DNA of 64,000 bases from Mycobacterium colombiense (GCF_001953985.1 NZ_MBEI01000056.1:248001-312000), one strand, 5' to 3'. Positions 38,425-47,214 are shown, counted from the first letter of the stretch. A program made the numbers and translations. The notes: a model not told the origin generated them from the letters alone.

Positions 38425-39401
38425 GCGCGGTGGTTTTCAGTCGGGGCCCGATGGGTCATTGGATCCCGGCATGCCAGGGGCGACAGGGCGAATCCGAGGT
38501 GTCTGAGCTTGTGCGGATTGATGACCGAGCGGATGGTGCAAATGCGTCCGCCGTAGATGTCGAGGGTCAGCACGTTGATCAGGGCACCATCGGGGTCGAA
38601 GGCCAGCACTCCGGGCTGTCCGTTGATCTGTGCGTGCTGCAGTCGGACGCCAAGGCTGCGGTAGGCACCCATGATTGCGGCCAGGACCCGGTGAACGCGG
38701 ATTCGCCCGAATATCGGTCGGGGCAATCCGCGGCCGACACCGCCGCCGTCGCCGTAGAACGACACGTCGTCGGCCAGCCATTGGACCAGATCAGCCAGAT
38801 CACCATTCTCGGCCGCGGCGAAAAAGCGATCGGCGAGTTGGTCGCGACGCGTGGTGTCGGCGTCAAAGCGGCGCCGCCCAGCCGCGATGTGCCGACGTGC
38901 CCTGTTGAGTAATTGGCGGCAATTGTCCGGTGTCTTATCGACGATGTGGGCGATGTCGCCGTAGTCGTAGGCGAAAACCTCGCGCAGCAAGAAAACCGCT
39001 CGCTCCACAGGCGAGAGCGTCTCCAGCAGCAGAAGAAACGCCATCGACAGAGAGTCGGACATCACCGCCAGATCCGCGGTGTCGGGAACTGCGGAGGTAA
39101 TCAGGGGCTCGGGAAGCCATGGGCCCATGTACTTTTCGCGTTGCACCCGGGCAGAGCGCAGATGGTCGATCGCGAGGCGCGTTGCGATTGTGGTCAGCAT
39201 CGACCGCGGCGACTCGACGCGATGGCCCTGCTGCAAGTAGTCGAGGTAGCGCAAGTATGTTCCCTGGACGATGTCCTCGGCGTCGGTGACACTGCCCAGC
39301 ATGCGGTAGGCGATGGCGAACAGCAACGGCCGCAGATCGGTCGGGTCCCCATGCTGTTCAGCACCATCGCCAGGCGGCGGGTCGGTGGGGGGAGTCGTCA
39401 T
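38421..39401 (-). CDS. ECF41-family sigma factor (SigJ-like) with SnoaL-like C-terminal domain
   Basis: A 326-residue ECF sigma factor. Sigma-2 (AIAYRMLGSVTDAEDIVQGT) and sigma-4 (LSPVERAVFLLREVFAYDY) are joined by a linker with the ECF41 signature WLPEP (95-99). The C-terminal SnoaL-like domain has DGGG (218-221) and NPHKL (295-299), the other ECF41 signatures, and tunes activity in place of an anti-sigma factor. A TGTCACA-N16-CGTC promoter lies just upstream, so it is probably autoregulated and leaderless. Confidence 0.93.
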   Translation of the reverse strand: MTTPPTDPPPGDGAEQHGDPTDLRPLLFAIAYRMLGSVTDAEDIVQGTYLRYLDYLQQGHRVESPRSMLTTIATRLAIDHLRSARVQREKYMGPWLPEPLITSAVPDTADLAVMSDSLSMAFLLLLETLSPVERAVFLLREVFAYDYGDIAHIVDKTPDNCRQLLNRARRHIAAGRRRFDADTTRRDQLADRFFAAAENGDLADLVQWLADDVSFYGDGGGVGRGLPRPIFGRIRVHRVLAAIMGAYRSLGVRLQHAQINGQPGVLAFDPDGALINVLTLDIYGGRICTIRSVINPHKLRHLGFALSPLACRDPMTHRAPTENHRA

Positions 39402-39409
39402 GTTCTGTA

Positions 39410-39436
39410 GACGATCGAGTCGTCAGAGGTGTGACA
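39410..39436 (-). promoter_or_regulatory. ECF41 promoter driving the sigma-crotonase operon
   Basis: On the minus strand TGTCACA (39436-39430) and CGTC (39413-39410) are 16 nt apart, the reported ECF41 -35/-10 pattern. The CGTC ends 9 nt before the sigma ATG, so the transcript would be leaderless or nearly so. Confidence 0.8.
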
Positions 39437-39462
39437 GGTAACGCGGCCGAATGACGGATCGA

Positions 39463-39489
39463 TGTCACAGGCGGCAGCCGTCGTTCGTC
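39463..39489 (+). promoter_or_regulatory. ECF41 promoter driving the DoxX-like gene
   Basis: TGTCACA (39463-39469) and CGTC (39486-39489) have a 16-nt spacer, identical in pattern to the divergent promoter. The DoxX ATG is 34 nt downstream with AAAGGAA as ribosome site. Confidence 0.8.
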
Positions 39490-39522
39490 TTAGGGTCGTC
39501 CGCTCAAACGGAAAGGAAGACC

Positions 39523-39894
39523 ATGAACGCCGCGCTATGGGTAGCACAAATCATCCTGGCCGGGATATTCGCCCTGTCCGGAACAGCCAAGCTCACAATG
39601 AGCCGGGAACGACTGCTCGCCACAGGTCAAACCGGCATCGCCATGTTCCCCATGCCCGTCGTCCGTTTCACCGCCGCATCGGAAATACTCGCCGCGGTAG
39701 GACTTGTCGCCCCAGGACTGACGGGAATTGCGCTGATCTTGACGCCGCTGGCAGCGACCGGCCTGTGCGTAGTCATGGTCGGAGCGGCGTGGGCGCATAC
39801 TCGGCTGCACGAACGGCGCGCAGTCGCGGTCAACATCGTGTTACTCGGGTTAGCAGCATTTGTGGTGCTCTGCCGAGTTGCGATGCTGCACTGA
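39523..39894 (+). CDS. DoxX-like membrane protein
   Basis: A 123-residue protein with four hydrophobic segments (WVAQIILAGIFALSGTAKL, ASEILAAVGLVAPGLTGIAL, LAATGLCVVMVGAAWAH, NIVLLGLAAFVVLCRVAML) characteristic of the DoxX family. DoxX, carboxymuconolactone decarboxylase and oxidoreductase genes are the usual ECF41 neighbours. ATG 39523 with AAAGGAA upstream is preferred over a longer frame that would run through the promoter. Its TGA abuts the stop of the next, convergent gene (TGATCA). Confidence 0.85.
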   Translation: MNAALWVAQIILAGIFALSGTAKLTMSRERLLATGQTGIAMFPMPVVRFTAASEILAAVGLVAPGLTGIALILTPLAATGLCVVMVGAAWAHTRLHERRAVAVNIVLLGLAAFVVLCRVAMLH

Positions 39895-41487
39895 TCAATC
39901 GCGATCACCCGGGAGATCGAGCGAGGCCAGCACCGCCATCGCGGCGTTGTGCCCGCCGATGCCCGACACCGCCCCGCCGCGGCGAGTGCCCGAGCCGCAC
40001 AGCATGATTCGTTCGTGCGCGGTGGCCACGCCCCATCGCCGCGCCGGGGTGTCCAAGGTCTCGTCGTCCTCGGCGAACGGCCACGACAGGCCGCCGTGGA
40101 AGATGTTGCCGCCGCTCATCCGCAGGGTGCGCTCCAGATCCATCGTGGTCGTGGTCTCGAGACACGGCCGGCCCTGGGCGTCGGTCAGCAGCAGGTCTTG
40201 AATCGGTTCGGCCAGAACGGAATTCATCGAAGACAGCACGTCATCGGTTAGCTGATCGCGCAGCGCGTCGGGGTCGGTGGCGCCGAAAAGCGAGTGCGGG
40301 GTGTGTAAACCGAACACCGTCATCGTCTGCGCGCCCGAGTCGCGCAGCTCGTCCGACAGGATGCTGGGGTCGGTCAGCGAGTGGCAATAGGCCTCGCACG
40401 GCAAGGGATTCGGCGGTTGACCGGCGGCGGCCTGCGAATAGGCCGTATCCAGTTGCGTCCAGGTCTCGTTGACGTGAAACGTCCCGGCGAACGCCTGTTC
40501 GGGCGCGAGGGCGCGGTCGCGCAACCGGGGCAGCCGCGCCAGCACCATGTTCACCTTGACCTGCGCGCCGTCGGTCGCGGGTGCCGGTTCTTCGCCGAGC
40601 AGCCCGGCCAGGACCGTCGGAGTGACACCGGCCAGGACGAACCGGGCCCGAATCAGGTGGTCTTCGCCGCCGCTGCGATAACGCACTTCCCCGGTGGGAT
40701 CGACGGCGTAAACCTCCGCACCGGTGGTGATTTCGGCACCATGACGCGTGGCGGCAGCAGCCAGGGCCGTGGTCACCGCGCCCATGCCGCCGATCGGGAC
40801 GTCCCAGCCTCCCGTGCCCCCGCCGAGCACGTGATACAGGAAGCAGACATTCTGCGTCAGCGACGCGTCATCGAGGCGGGCGAACGTGCCGATCAACGCG
40901 TCGGTCGCGACCACCCCGCGCACCACGTCGTTGCGCACCGCGTCAGCGATGGCGTGCCCGATCGGGTCTTCGATCACGCCCCGCCACGCGGCCGCCGCGC
41001 GGCGATCGCCGCGTTCCGTCACCAGCCGGCGGGCTTCCTCGCGGGTGCGCAGAGGTTCGAGCAACGTCGGCCACAGTGGCTCGGTCACCAGCCGGCAGCG
41101 TCGGTAGAAGTCGGCGAACCCCCGCGCATCCCCGGCCGCCCCGATGGCGGCGAAGGTGTCCCCGGACGACCCGATCAGCAGCCCGCTGCGACCGCCGGTC
41201 GCGGGGTCGGGTGTGTACGACGAAAACGGCCGCCGGGCCAGCCGCACGTCGGCGCCCAGATCCTCGACGAGGCGCGCGGGCAGCAGGCTGACCAGATAGG
41301 AGTACCGCGATACCCGGACCCCGACACCGTCGAAGGCCTGTGCCGAGACGGCCGCGCCCCCGGTGTGGTCCAGCCGTTCCAGCAGGCGCACCCGCAGACC
41401 CGCGCGGGCCAGATAGCCGGCCGCCACGAGGCCGTTGTGGCCGCCTCCGACGATTAAGGCGTCGACATCGGTCGCATGGTCGCTCAG
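39895..41487 (-). CDS. Phytoene-dehydrogenase-like FAD oxidoreductase (Rv0897c-like)
   Basis: A 530-residue flavoprotein. The N-terminal dinucleotide motif is VGGGHNGLVAAGYLARAG, followed by LLERLDHTGGAAVS, and the C-terminal FAD segment is LCGSGTRRGGAVSGIGGHNA. It probably oxidises or saturates an isoprenoid- or lipid-like substrate. The start is uncertain: no ATG/GTG fits near the family start. CTG 41487 overlaps the DUF2630 stop (CTGA) and is my choice; the next in-frame start, 41589, lies deep in that gene. Confidence 0.8.
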   Translation of the reverse strand: MSDHATDVDALIVGGGHNGLVAAGYLARAGLRVRLLERLDHTGGAAVSAQAFDGVGVRVSRYSYLVSLLPARLVEDLGADVRLARRPFSSYTPDPATGGRSGLLIGSSGDTFAAIGAAGDARGFADFYRRCRLVTEPLWPTLLEPLRTREEARRLVTERGDRRAAAAWRGVIEDPIGHAIADAVRNDVVRGVVATDALIGTFARLDDASLTQNVCFLYHVLGGGTGGWDVPIGGMGAVTTALAAAATRHGAEITTGAEVYAVDPTGEVRYRSGGEDHLIRARFVLAGVTPTVLAGLLGEEPAPATDGAQVKVNMVLARLPRLRDRALAPEQAFAGTFHVNETWTQLDTAYSQAAAGQPPNPLPCEAYCHSLTDPSILSDELRDSGAQTMTVFGLHTPHSLFGATDPDALRDQLTDDVLSSMNSVLAEPIQDLLLTDAQGRPCLETTTTMDLERTLRMSGGNIFHGGLSWPFAEDDETLDTPARRWGVATAHERIMLCGSGTRRGGAVSGIGGHNAAMAVLASLDLPGDRD

Positions 41488-41747
41488 CTCAGGTAGCCCT
41501 CGACCTCGTCGGGCGGACGCACCTCCGCCTCCCGTGGGTCGCCGCCGGTCTCGCGCAGCGCCCGGCGCTGCCGCAGCAGGTCCCAGCACTGGTCGAGTTC
41601 GACCTCCACCCGCTGGAGGCGGTCATGTTCCTCCGACGTGTCGATGTCCCCGCGCTGCAGCTGGGCCCGCAGGGCTTTCTCCTCGGCGACCAGCTCACGG
41701 ATGACTGCGAGGGTGTCCTTGTCGGTCGGTTTACTGCCGTTGGCCAT
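41484..41747 (-). CDS. DUF2630 small coiled-coil protein (Rv0898c-like)
   Basis: An 87-residue acidic, helical protein (VIRELVAEEKALRAQLQRGD, DRLQRVEVELDQCWDLLRQR) predicted to form a coiled coil. Function unknown. Its stop overlaps the proposed start of the FAD oxidoreductase, implying coupled translation. The 105 nt between it and prrB show no clear motif. Confidence 0.8.
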   Translation of the reverse strand: MANGSKPTDKDTLAVIRELVAEEKALRAQLQRGDIDTSEEHDRLQRVEVELDQCWDLLRQRRALRETGGDPREAEVRPPDEVEGYLS

Positions 41748-41852
41748 CGCTCCAGTGTGCCCGACTCGGGAGGGGGTGAATCGGTACCGAGAAGCGCACC
41801 ACGAAGATCCCCATCGCCAAGGAGTCGCCGTCGACCCGGGCGCGATAGAGCG

Positions 41853-43190
41853 CTAGCTCGGGCCCGGGAGCCGCAGCACCAGCCGCGCCCCACCGAGTGG
41901 GCTGCTCTCCAGCGCCGCGGTCCCACCGTGCAGCTGAGCCTGTTGGGCAACCAGCGCCAAGCCCAACCCCGACCCGGAATGGGAGGCCGTCGATCCGCGG
42001 GAAAATCGATCGAACACCACCCGGCGCTCGTCCTCGGGCACGCCGCTGCCGTTGTCGTCGATGGCGATCTCCACACCGGCGCGCGAGCTGACCGCCGACA
42101 GCTGCACCTGGGTGGCGCCGCCGTGCTTGACGGCATTGGCGATCGCGTTGTCGACGGTGAGGCGCAACCCGGCCGGCAACCCGACGATGATGCAGGTCGG
42201 TGAGGGCACCAGCGAAACGGCGACCCCGGGATAGATCCGGGCGGCGTCGTGGGCGGCGCGGTCGAGCAGCTCGGTGATGTCGACGGGCACGTGATCGTCG
42301 GATGTCGACAGTTCGCCCTGGGCCAGCCGCTCGAGGGCGGTCAGCGTGGCCTCGATCCGCGACTGGGTGCGGACGACGTCGCCCAGCACCTCTTTGCGTT
42401 GTTCGTCGGGCATGTCCAGGGTGGACAGCACTTCGAGGTTGGTGCGCATCGCGGTCAGGGGGGTGCGCAGTTCGTGCGAGGACACGGCGGCGAAGTCGCG
42501 GGCCGACGCGAGCGCGTCCTTGGTCCGGTCCTGTTCGGTCCAGATGCGCTGCAGCATGCCGCGCATGGCTTCGGCGATCTCGACGGCCTCGCTGGCGCCG
42601 CGCACCGCCACCTGCGGCCGCTCGTCAGCGTCGATCGAGCGGGCTTGCTGGGCAAGACGTTTGAACGGTCGTACCGCGAAAGCCGCGAGCAGCCAAGCGA
42701 ATACCGCTGCCGCGCCGATCGAGAGCGCGCAGATCAGGATCACCCGGCGATGCAGGTTGTTCGTCTGGGCGATGGTGTCGTGATACGTCGCGCCCACTGC
42801 CACCGTCGCCGGCTGCGGCGTGCGCACCTCCAACGTCCGCACCCGGTAGCGCACCCCGTTGATGTAGGTGTCGGCATAACCCACGTCCAGCGGCGGCAGC
42901 GTGACGTCCGAGTTGGACTTGACCTGGCCGTCGTGCCGGACGGTGATGACGGTGTCCTGATCGTTGGGAGCACGCGGGATGTCGTCGAGGCCACGGGGCA
43001 GGAAGGGGATGGCGAAACCGGCCGCCTCGTCCAGACGGCGATCCAGGCGTTCCTTCCAGGCGCTGGTGATGCCGAACCACACGACCGCTCCCGCGATCAC
43101 CACCACGATCGCGGTGCCGATGGCCGTCGCGACCGCGACCCGGGCCCGTAGCGATGGCGTACGGGTCAGAATCCGGGACAGGAACTTCAT
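41853..43190 (-). CDS. prrB: Sensor histidine kinase PrrB
   Basis: A 445-residue membrane sensor kinase. A first membrane segment (TAIGTAIVVVIAGAVVWFGI), an external domain of ~110 residues, a second segment (VILICALSIGAAAVFAWLLA) and HAMP precede the dimerisation His in SSHELRTPLTAMR. The ATPase boxes include NAIANAVKHGG and DDNGSGVPEDE with GSGLGLALV. It phosphorylates PrrA. ATG 43190 yields the M. tuberculosis-like MKFLSRI start, and prrA ends 16 nt upstream. Confidence 0.96.
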   Translation of the reverse strand: MKFLSRILTRTPSLRARVAVATAIGTAIVVVIAGAVVWFGITSAWKERLDRRLDEAAGFAIPFLPRGLDDIPRAPNDQDTVITVRHDGQVKSNSDVTLPPLDVGYADTYINGVRYRVRTLEVRTPQPATVAVGATYHDTIAQTNNLHRRVILICALSIGAAAVFAWLLAAFAVRPFKRLAQQARSIDADERPQVAVRGASEAVEIAEAMRGMLQRIWTEQDRTKDALASARDFAAVSSHELRTPLTAMRTNLEVLSTLDMPDEQRKEVLGDVVRTQSRIEATLTALERLAQGELSTSDDHVPVDITELLDRAAHDAARIYPGVAVSLVPSPTCIIVGLPAGLRLTVDNAIANAVKHGGATQVQLSAVSSRAGVEIAIDDNGSGVPEDERRVVFDRFSRGSTASHSGSGLGLALVAQQAQLHGGTAALESSPLGGARLVLRLPGPS

Positions 43191-43206
43191 GGGCCGGTCG
43201 ACCTCG

Positions 43207-43917
43207 TTACTGCATGCGCAGTACGAATCCCACTCCGCGGACGGTGTGCAGCAGCCGGGGGCCACCGTTCGCCTCCAGTTTGCGGCGCAGGTATCCGATG
43301 AACACGTCGACGACGTTGGTATCGGCGGCGAAGTCGTAACCCCACACCAGCTCGAGCAGCTGCGCGCGGGACAACACCGCGGTCTTGTGCTCGGCCAGCA
43401 CCGCCAGCAGGTCGAATTCCCGCTTGGTCAAGTCGACGTCGACGCCGTTGACCCGGGCACGCCGGCCCGGGATGTCGACTTCCAGCGGCCCGACCGTGAT
43501 GGTTTCCGAGGAGGACGTGGCAGTGGCGCCGCGGCGGCGCAGCAGCGCCTTGACCCGCGCGACCAGCTCGGCCAGCACGAAGGGTTTGACCAGGTAGTCG
43601 TCGGCTCCGGCCTCCAGGCCCGCGACCCGATCGTCGACCGAGCTGCGGGCGGACAGCACGCAGACCGGGACGTCGTTGTCCATGGCGCGCAGCGCCGTGA
43701 CGACGCTGACGCCGTCCAGCACGGGCATGTTGATGTCGAGCACGATCGCGTCCGGGCGCGTCTCGGTGGCGCTGCGCAACGCCTCGGCGCCGTCGACCGC
43801 CGTCGACACTTCGAATCCGGACAGCCGCAGACCGCGTTCGAGCGACGCGAGCACATCTGAATCGTCGTCGACGACCAAGACGCGCGGTGAGCTAGCTCCA
43901 GTGTCCATGCCGCCCAT
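43207..43917 (-). CDS. prrA: Response regulator PrrA
   Basis: A 236-residue OmpR-type regulator. The receiver has VVDDDSD, phosphoacceptor Asp61 in VLDINMP and the switch Lys in YLVKPF. The C-terminal winged helix ends [15 protein letters not shown]. PrrA is essential in M. tuberculosis and links nitrogen, redox and early intracellular adaptation. The start MGGMDTG (43917) matches that species. Upstream lies copy A of the palindromic repeat, which separates prrA from accD3. Confidence 0.97.
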   Translation of the reverse strand: MGGMDTGASSPRVLVVDDDSDVLASLERGLRLSGFEVSTAVDGAEALRSATETRPDAIVLDINMPVLDGVSVVTALRAMDNDVPVCVLSARSSVDDRVAGLEAGADDYLVKPFVLAELVARVKALLRRRGATATSSSETITVGPLEVDIPGRRARVNGVDVDLTKREFDLLAVLAEHKTAVLSRAQLLELVWGYDFAADTNVVDVFIGYLRRKLEANGGPRLLHTVRGVGFVLRMQ

Positions 43918-43985
43918 TTTGCCTGATTGCCGACTATGGCTGTGGGAGGCTACACCGCTGTCTTATCCGGCGGTTTCGGGTCCGG

Positions 43986-44043
43986 GCGAGACATAAACCA
44001 CGCACACGTGCGATGGCGTGTCTTGTGGGTGGTTTATGTGTCG
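43986..44043. repeat. 58-bp palindromic repeat, copy A
   Basis: This direct repeat matches 44917-44974 at 54 of 58 positions. A perfect 11-bp stem ACATAAACCAC/GTGGTTTATGT (43991-44001 with 44029-44039) is extended inward by ACACG/CGTGT. On the minus strand it supplies GACACATAA, which encodes the last Asp-Thr and stop of the DUF559 gene. Confidence 0.9.
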
Positions 44044-44888
44044 CGATATCCGCGACGGCGCAGCGCCTCCCGAACTCTGTCGATAACGGGTGCGGGTCGG
44101 TCTTCTGCGACCACCCTCACCACAATCCACCCGCACTCCTCCAAGGCGTGCAGTCGGCGAATATCCCGCACATATTGGCGTCGGCTGGTGCGGTGCTGGT
44201 CTCCGTCGTACTCGACGGCCACTTTGAAGCGGTCCCAGCCCATGTCGAGCACCGCCACTGTCCGGTAATGCATGACCACCGGTATCTGAGTTTCCGGAGT
44301 TGGCAGTCCAGCCCTGACTATCAGCAGTCGCAGCCAGGTCTCCTTGGGAGATGCTGCGCCCGCATCGAGCAGCGGCAGCACCTTTCTCAGCCGCTGCAAA
44401 CCGCGCGCGCGGTGGTGTCGCTTGGCCAACAGCAGCACATCTTCGGCGGAAAACCGCGTGGCGCGCATCAGTGCGTCGAGTCGCGCGACACCCTCTCCGC
44501 AGGGGTTTTGCCGTGCCAAGTCGAATGCCGTCCGCGCGGGGCTGGTCACGGGGAGGCCTGCAACGTAAGTGATTTCGTCGTCCGCCAGCCGCACATTGCG
44601 GGTCAATACGCCCTCGGGGGCATGCTGATTGCGCCAGATCAACTCGACCGGCTCTTCGTCGTCGATCCAATCTGCGCCGTGCAGCGCCGCTGCAGCCAAC
44701 CCAGCGAGGACGCCGCGTCGCCGGGACCATAACCACGCCGCTTCAGAACGTATGCGGAGTGAAGGTGTGGTGTGGCGCGCCAGGTAGATGTCGGGGTAAA
44801 TGGCGCGGAAACCGGAAAGCAACTGGTACCGGGTCAGTTTCCCTTGACGTAGGGCTTCGCTGCCCACGAAGGCGTCGTCCATGCGCAT
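44034..44888 (-). CDS. AbiEi-like/DUF559 domain protein, predicted Vsr-type nuclease fold
   Basis: A 284-residue protein. Residues ~1-125 resemble the AbiEi-type N-terminal winged helix and following domain (RQGKLTRYQLLSGFRAIYPD, VLAGLAAAALHGADWID, TSPARTAFDLA). Residues ~180-275 fit DUF559, a PD-(D/E)XK/Vsr-like fold, with candidate acids D215, E226 and D228 in VEYDGDQH and the trailing RDIRRLHALEECGW. Start MRMDD (44888) is chosen; 44882 is two residues shorter. No cognate toxin is adjacent. Its last codons and stop come from repeat copy A. Confidence 0.75.
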   Translation of the reverse strand: MRMDDAFVGSEALRQGKLTRYQLLSGFRAIYPDIYLARHTTPSLRIRSEAAWLWSRRRGVLAGLAAAALHGADWIDDEEPVELIWRNQHAPEGVLTRNVRLADDEITYVAGLPVTSPARTAFDLARQNPCGEGVARLDALMRATRFSAEDVLLLAKRHHRARGLQRLRKVLPLLDAGAASPKETWLRLLIVRAGLPTPETQIPVVMHYRTVAVLDMGWDRFKVAVEYDGDQHRTSRRQYVRDIRRLHALEECGWIVVRVVAEDRPAPVIDRVREALRRRGYRDT

Positions 44889-44916
44889 AAGACGCGATGT
44901 GCGGCTGAGGGGTTTT

Positions 44917-44974
44917 GCGAGACATAAACCACACACACGTGCGACGGCGTGTCTTGTGCGTGGCTTATGTGTCG
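44917..44974. repeat. 58-bp palindromic repeat, copy B
   Basis: This matches copy A at 54 of 58 positions in the same orientation. The stem ACATAAACCAC (44922-44932) now faces GTGGCTTATGT with one mismatch. Its minus-strand GACACATAA supplies the final Asp-Thr and stop codon of accD3. Confidence 0.9.
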
Positions 44975-46455
44975 GGTTCAGACCGAGGCAATCCGATGTT
45001 GCGGTAGCGCCGCAACCGGGCGGCCAGCCGCTCGCCGGCGGGGAGTTCGCGCAGCGCCTGCACCTCGGCGGCGATGGCCCGGGACAATCGCTGCGCGAAC
45101 TCGACCGGCTCGTCGGCGGCATCGGGATGCTCCGCGACGACGACGTCAACAATCCCGGACTCCAAAAGGTCAGTCGATCGAATGCCTTGTGCCGCAGCGA
45201 GTTCGGCGGCGTGCTCGGTGTCGCGGAAGACGATCGCACTGGCGCCCTCCGGCGGTAGCGGAGCCAGCCAGCCATGCAATGCGGCCAGCACCCGATCGGC
45301 GGGCACCATCGCCAGCGCCGGCCCGCCGCTGCCCTGACCCAGCAGCACCGACACCGTCGGGGTATCCAGCGTCACCAGCTCGGCCAGGCACTGCGCGATC
45401 TGCCCGGCCAGCCCGCCCTGTTCGGCTTCGGCCGACAGCGCGGGCCCCGCGGTGTCGATCACCAGCACCAGCGGCAGCCGCAGCTCGGCGGCCAGCGCCA
45501 TGCCGCGCCGGGCCTCGCGCAGCGAGGCGGGCCCCACCAGGCCGCCCGTCAGCCGCTGCTGGCCCAGCACCACCACGGGCTGACCGGCGAATCGGGCCAG
45601 CGCCAACAGCGTGGTGGCGGCCTCTCCTTGGCCGGTCCCGGACAGCAGCACCCGATCGGTGGCGCCGTGCCGCAGCAATACCCCCACGCCGGGCCGGTCG
45701 GGCCGTCGCGACGCCACCACCGAGTCCCACGCCGCGACCTCTGGCGTCGGCTCGGGTGGCGCCGGCGCGGGCAGCGGCTCGGGAGCGTCGGCGATGACGG
45801 TCATGGCACGGTCGAGCGTCCGGCGCAGCTCGTCGAGCCGGACGACGCCGTCGATGACGCCGTGCCGCTGCAGGTTCTCCGCCGTCTGAACGCCCTCGGG
45901 GAAGGGTTCGCCGTAGAGCAACTGGTACACGCGCGGCCCGAGGAAGCCGATCAGCGCGCCCGGCTCGGCGACCGTCACATGACCGAGCGAACCCCAGGAC
46001 GCGAACACCCCGCCGGTGGTCGGATTGCGCAGATAGACCAGGTAGGGCAGGTGCGCCTGCCTGTGCAGCCGGACGGCGGCGGCGATCTTGACCATCTGCA
46101 GAAACGCGACCGTGCCCTCTTGCATTCGGGTGCCACCGGAGCTGGGCGAGGCCAGCAGCGGCAGGCCCTCGGCCGTCGCCCTCTGCACGGCGGCGGTGAT
46201 CCGCTCGGCCGCGGCCACCCCGATCGACCCGCCCAGGAAGCCGAACTCGCAGACCACCACGGCGACCCGGCGCCCGAAGACGCGCCCCTCGCCGGTGAGC
46301 ACCGATTCGTCCAGGCCCGTCGCTTCCCGGGCTCCGGCCAGCTCTTCGGCGTAGGAGGCGCTGACCGGCAGGGCGAGCGGTTCGCTGTCCCAGCGGATGA
46401 AGGAATTTTCGTCCAGCACCGCATCGCGGAGTTGACCAGCCGTAATACGACTCAC
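44965..46455 (-). CDS. accD3: Acyl-CoA carboxylase carboxyltransferase AccD3
   Basis: A 496-residue carboxyltransferase with fused alpha and beta halves. The N-terminal half has [19 protein letters not shown] and [12 protein letters not shown]. The C-terminal half has [14 protein letters not shown] and [18 protein letters not shown]. It moves carboxyl groups from biotin carrier to acyl-CoA; its substrate is uncertain in mycobacteria. The GTG start at 46455 may be leaderless. The reading frame ends EPDT, whose last codons lie in repeat copy B. Confidence 0.92.
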   Translation of the reverse strand: MSRITAGQLRDAVLDENSFIRWDSEPLALPVSASYAEELAGAREATGLDESVLTGEGRVFGRRVAVVVCEFGFLGGSIGVAAAERITAAVQRATAEGLPLLASPSSGGTRMQEGTVAFLQMVKIAAAVRLHRQAHLPYLVYLRNPTTGGVFASWGSLGHVTVAEPGALIGFLGPRVYQLLYGEPFPEGVQTAENLQRHGVIDGVVRLDELRRTLDRAMTVIADAPEPLPAPAPPEPTPEVAAWDSVVASRRPDRPGVGVLLRHGATDRVLLSGTGQGEAATTLLALARFAGQPVVVLGQQRLTGGLVGPASLREARRGMALAAELRLPLVLVIDTAGPALSAEAEQGGLAGQIAQCLAELVTLDTPTVSVLLGQGSGGPALAMVPADRVLAALHGWLAPLPPEGASAIVFRDTEHAAELAAAQGIRSTDLLESGIVDVVVAEHPDAADEPVEFAQRLSRAIAAEVQALRELPAGERLAARLRRYRNIGLPRSEPDT

Positions 46456-46464
46456 GTGACGAGG

Positions 46465-46472
46465 CTATATAG
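46465..46472. promoter_or_regulatory. Palindromic bidirectional -10 between accD3 and echA6
   Basis: CTATATAG is self-complementary and gives TATATA in either direction. It lies 10-11 nt before each start codon, in a divergent gap of only 27 nt. One hexamer may therefore serve both promoters, with very short or absent leaders. Confidence 0.5.
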
Positions 46473-46482
46473 GGTGGCTGCC

Positions 46483-47214
46483 ATGATCGGTGTTACCCAG
46501 GCCGAAGCCGTTATGACCATCGAGCTGCAGCGCCCCGAGCGCCGCAACGCCTTGAACTCCCAGCTGGTCGAGGAGCTGCGCGAGGCCGTGCTGAAGGCCG
46601 GCGACGGCTCCACCCGCGCGATCGTGCTGACGGGTCAGGGGACGGTGTTCTGCGCCGGCGCGGACCTGTCCGGTGACGCCTTCGCCGCCGACTACCCCGA
46701 CCGGCTCATCGAACTGCACAAGGTGCTTGATGCCACGCTGATCCCGGTGATCGGGGCCATCAACGGGCCGGCCATCGGCGCCGGCCTGCAGCTGGCCATG
46801 CAATGCGATCTGCGGGTCGTCGCGCCCGACGCGTTCTTCCAGTTCCCGACCTCGAAATACGGCCTGGCCCTGGATAACTGGAGCATCCGGCGGCTGTCCT
46901 CGCTCGTCGGCCATGGCCGCGCCCGCGCGATGCTGCTCACCGCGGAGAAGCTGACCGCCGACGTGGCGCTGCAGACCGGGATGGCCAACCGTATCGGGAC
47001 ACTGGCCGACGCGCAGGCCTGGGCCGCCGAGATCGCCGGCCTGGCGCCGCTGGCGATCCAGCACGCCAAGCGGGTGCTCAACGACGACGGCGCCATCGAA
47101 GAGGCCGACCCGGTGCACAAGGAGCTCTTCGACAAGGCCTGGAGCAGCCAGGACGTCGTCGAAGCCCAGGTCGCCCGGATCGAGAAACGACCGCCGAAGT
47201 TCCAGGGGGCCTGA
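46483..47214 (+). CDS. echA6: EchA6, crotonase-fold acyl-CoA-binding protein
   Basis: A 243-residue crotonase homologue, matching the M. tuberculosis length from ATG 46483. The CoA pocket segments [18 protein letters not shown] and [18 protein letters not shown] are present, but the catalytic Glu region reads [15 protein letters not shown], lacking the usual catalytic acid. In M. tuberculosis EchA6 is not a hydratase; it binds acyl-CoA and links to FAS-II and mycolic acid synthesis, and is an inhibitor target. Confidence 0.93.
   Translation: MIGVTQAEAVMTIELQRPERRNALNSQLVEELREAVLKAGDGSTRAIVLTGQGTVFCAGADLSGDAFAADYPDRLIELHKVLDATLIPVIGAINGPAIGAGLQLAMQCDLRVVAPDAFFQFPTSKYGLALDNWSIRRLSSLVGHGRARAMLLTAEKLTADVALQTGMANRIGTLADAQAWAAEIAGLAPLAIQHAKRVLNDDGAIEEADPVHKELFDKAWSSQDVVEAQVARIEKRPPKFQGA

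Larger units (their letters stand above)
43986..44974. mobile_element. Repeat-flanked DUF559 nuclease unit (candidate non-classical mobile element)
   Basis: A 989-bp unit made of repeat A, one minus-strand gene and repeat B, inserted between prrA and accD3, which I recall as adjacent in M. tuberculosis. The repeats are direct copies, each palindromic. No transposase, inverted terminal ends or clear target duplication is seen. The layout recalls single-ORF elements flanked by palindromes, such as REP/RAYT units, but with a PD-(D/E)XK-like nuclease. Mobility is inference. Confidence 0.5.

Noticed and set aside
44034-44888. Nuclease gene as half of an AbiE toxin-antitoxin pair
   Set aside because: An AbiEi-like N-terminal region is present, but no AbiEii nucleotidyltransferase gene lies next to it.
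43986-44974. Nuclease unit as a classical insertion sequence
   Set aside because: No DDE or serine/tyrosine recombinase motif, the flanking repeats are direct rather than inverted, and no target duplication is visible.
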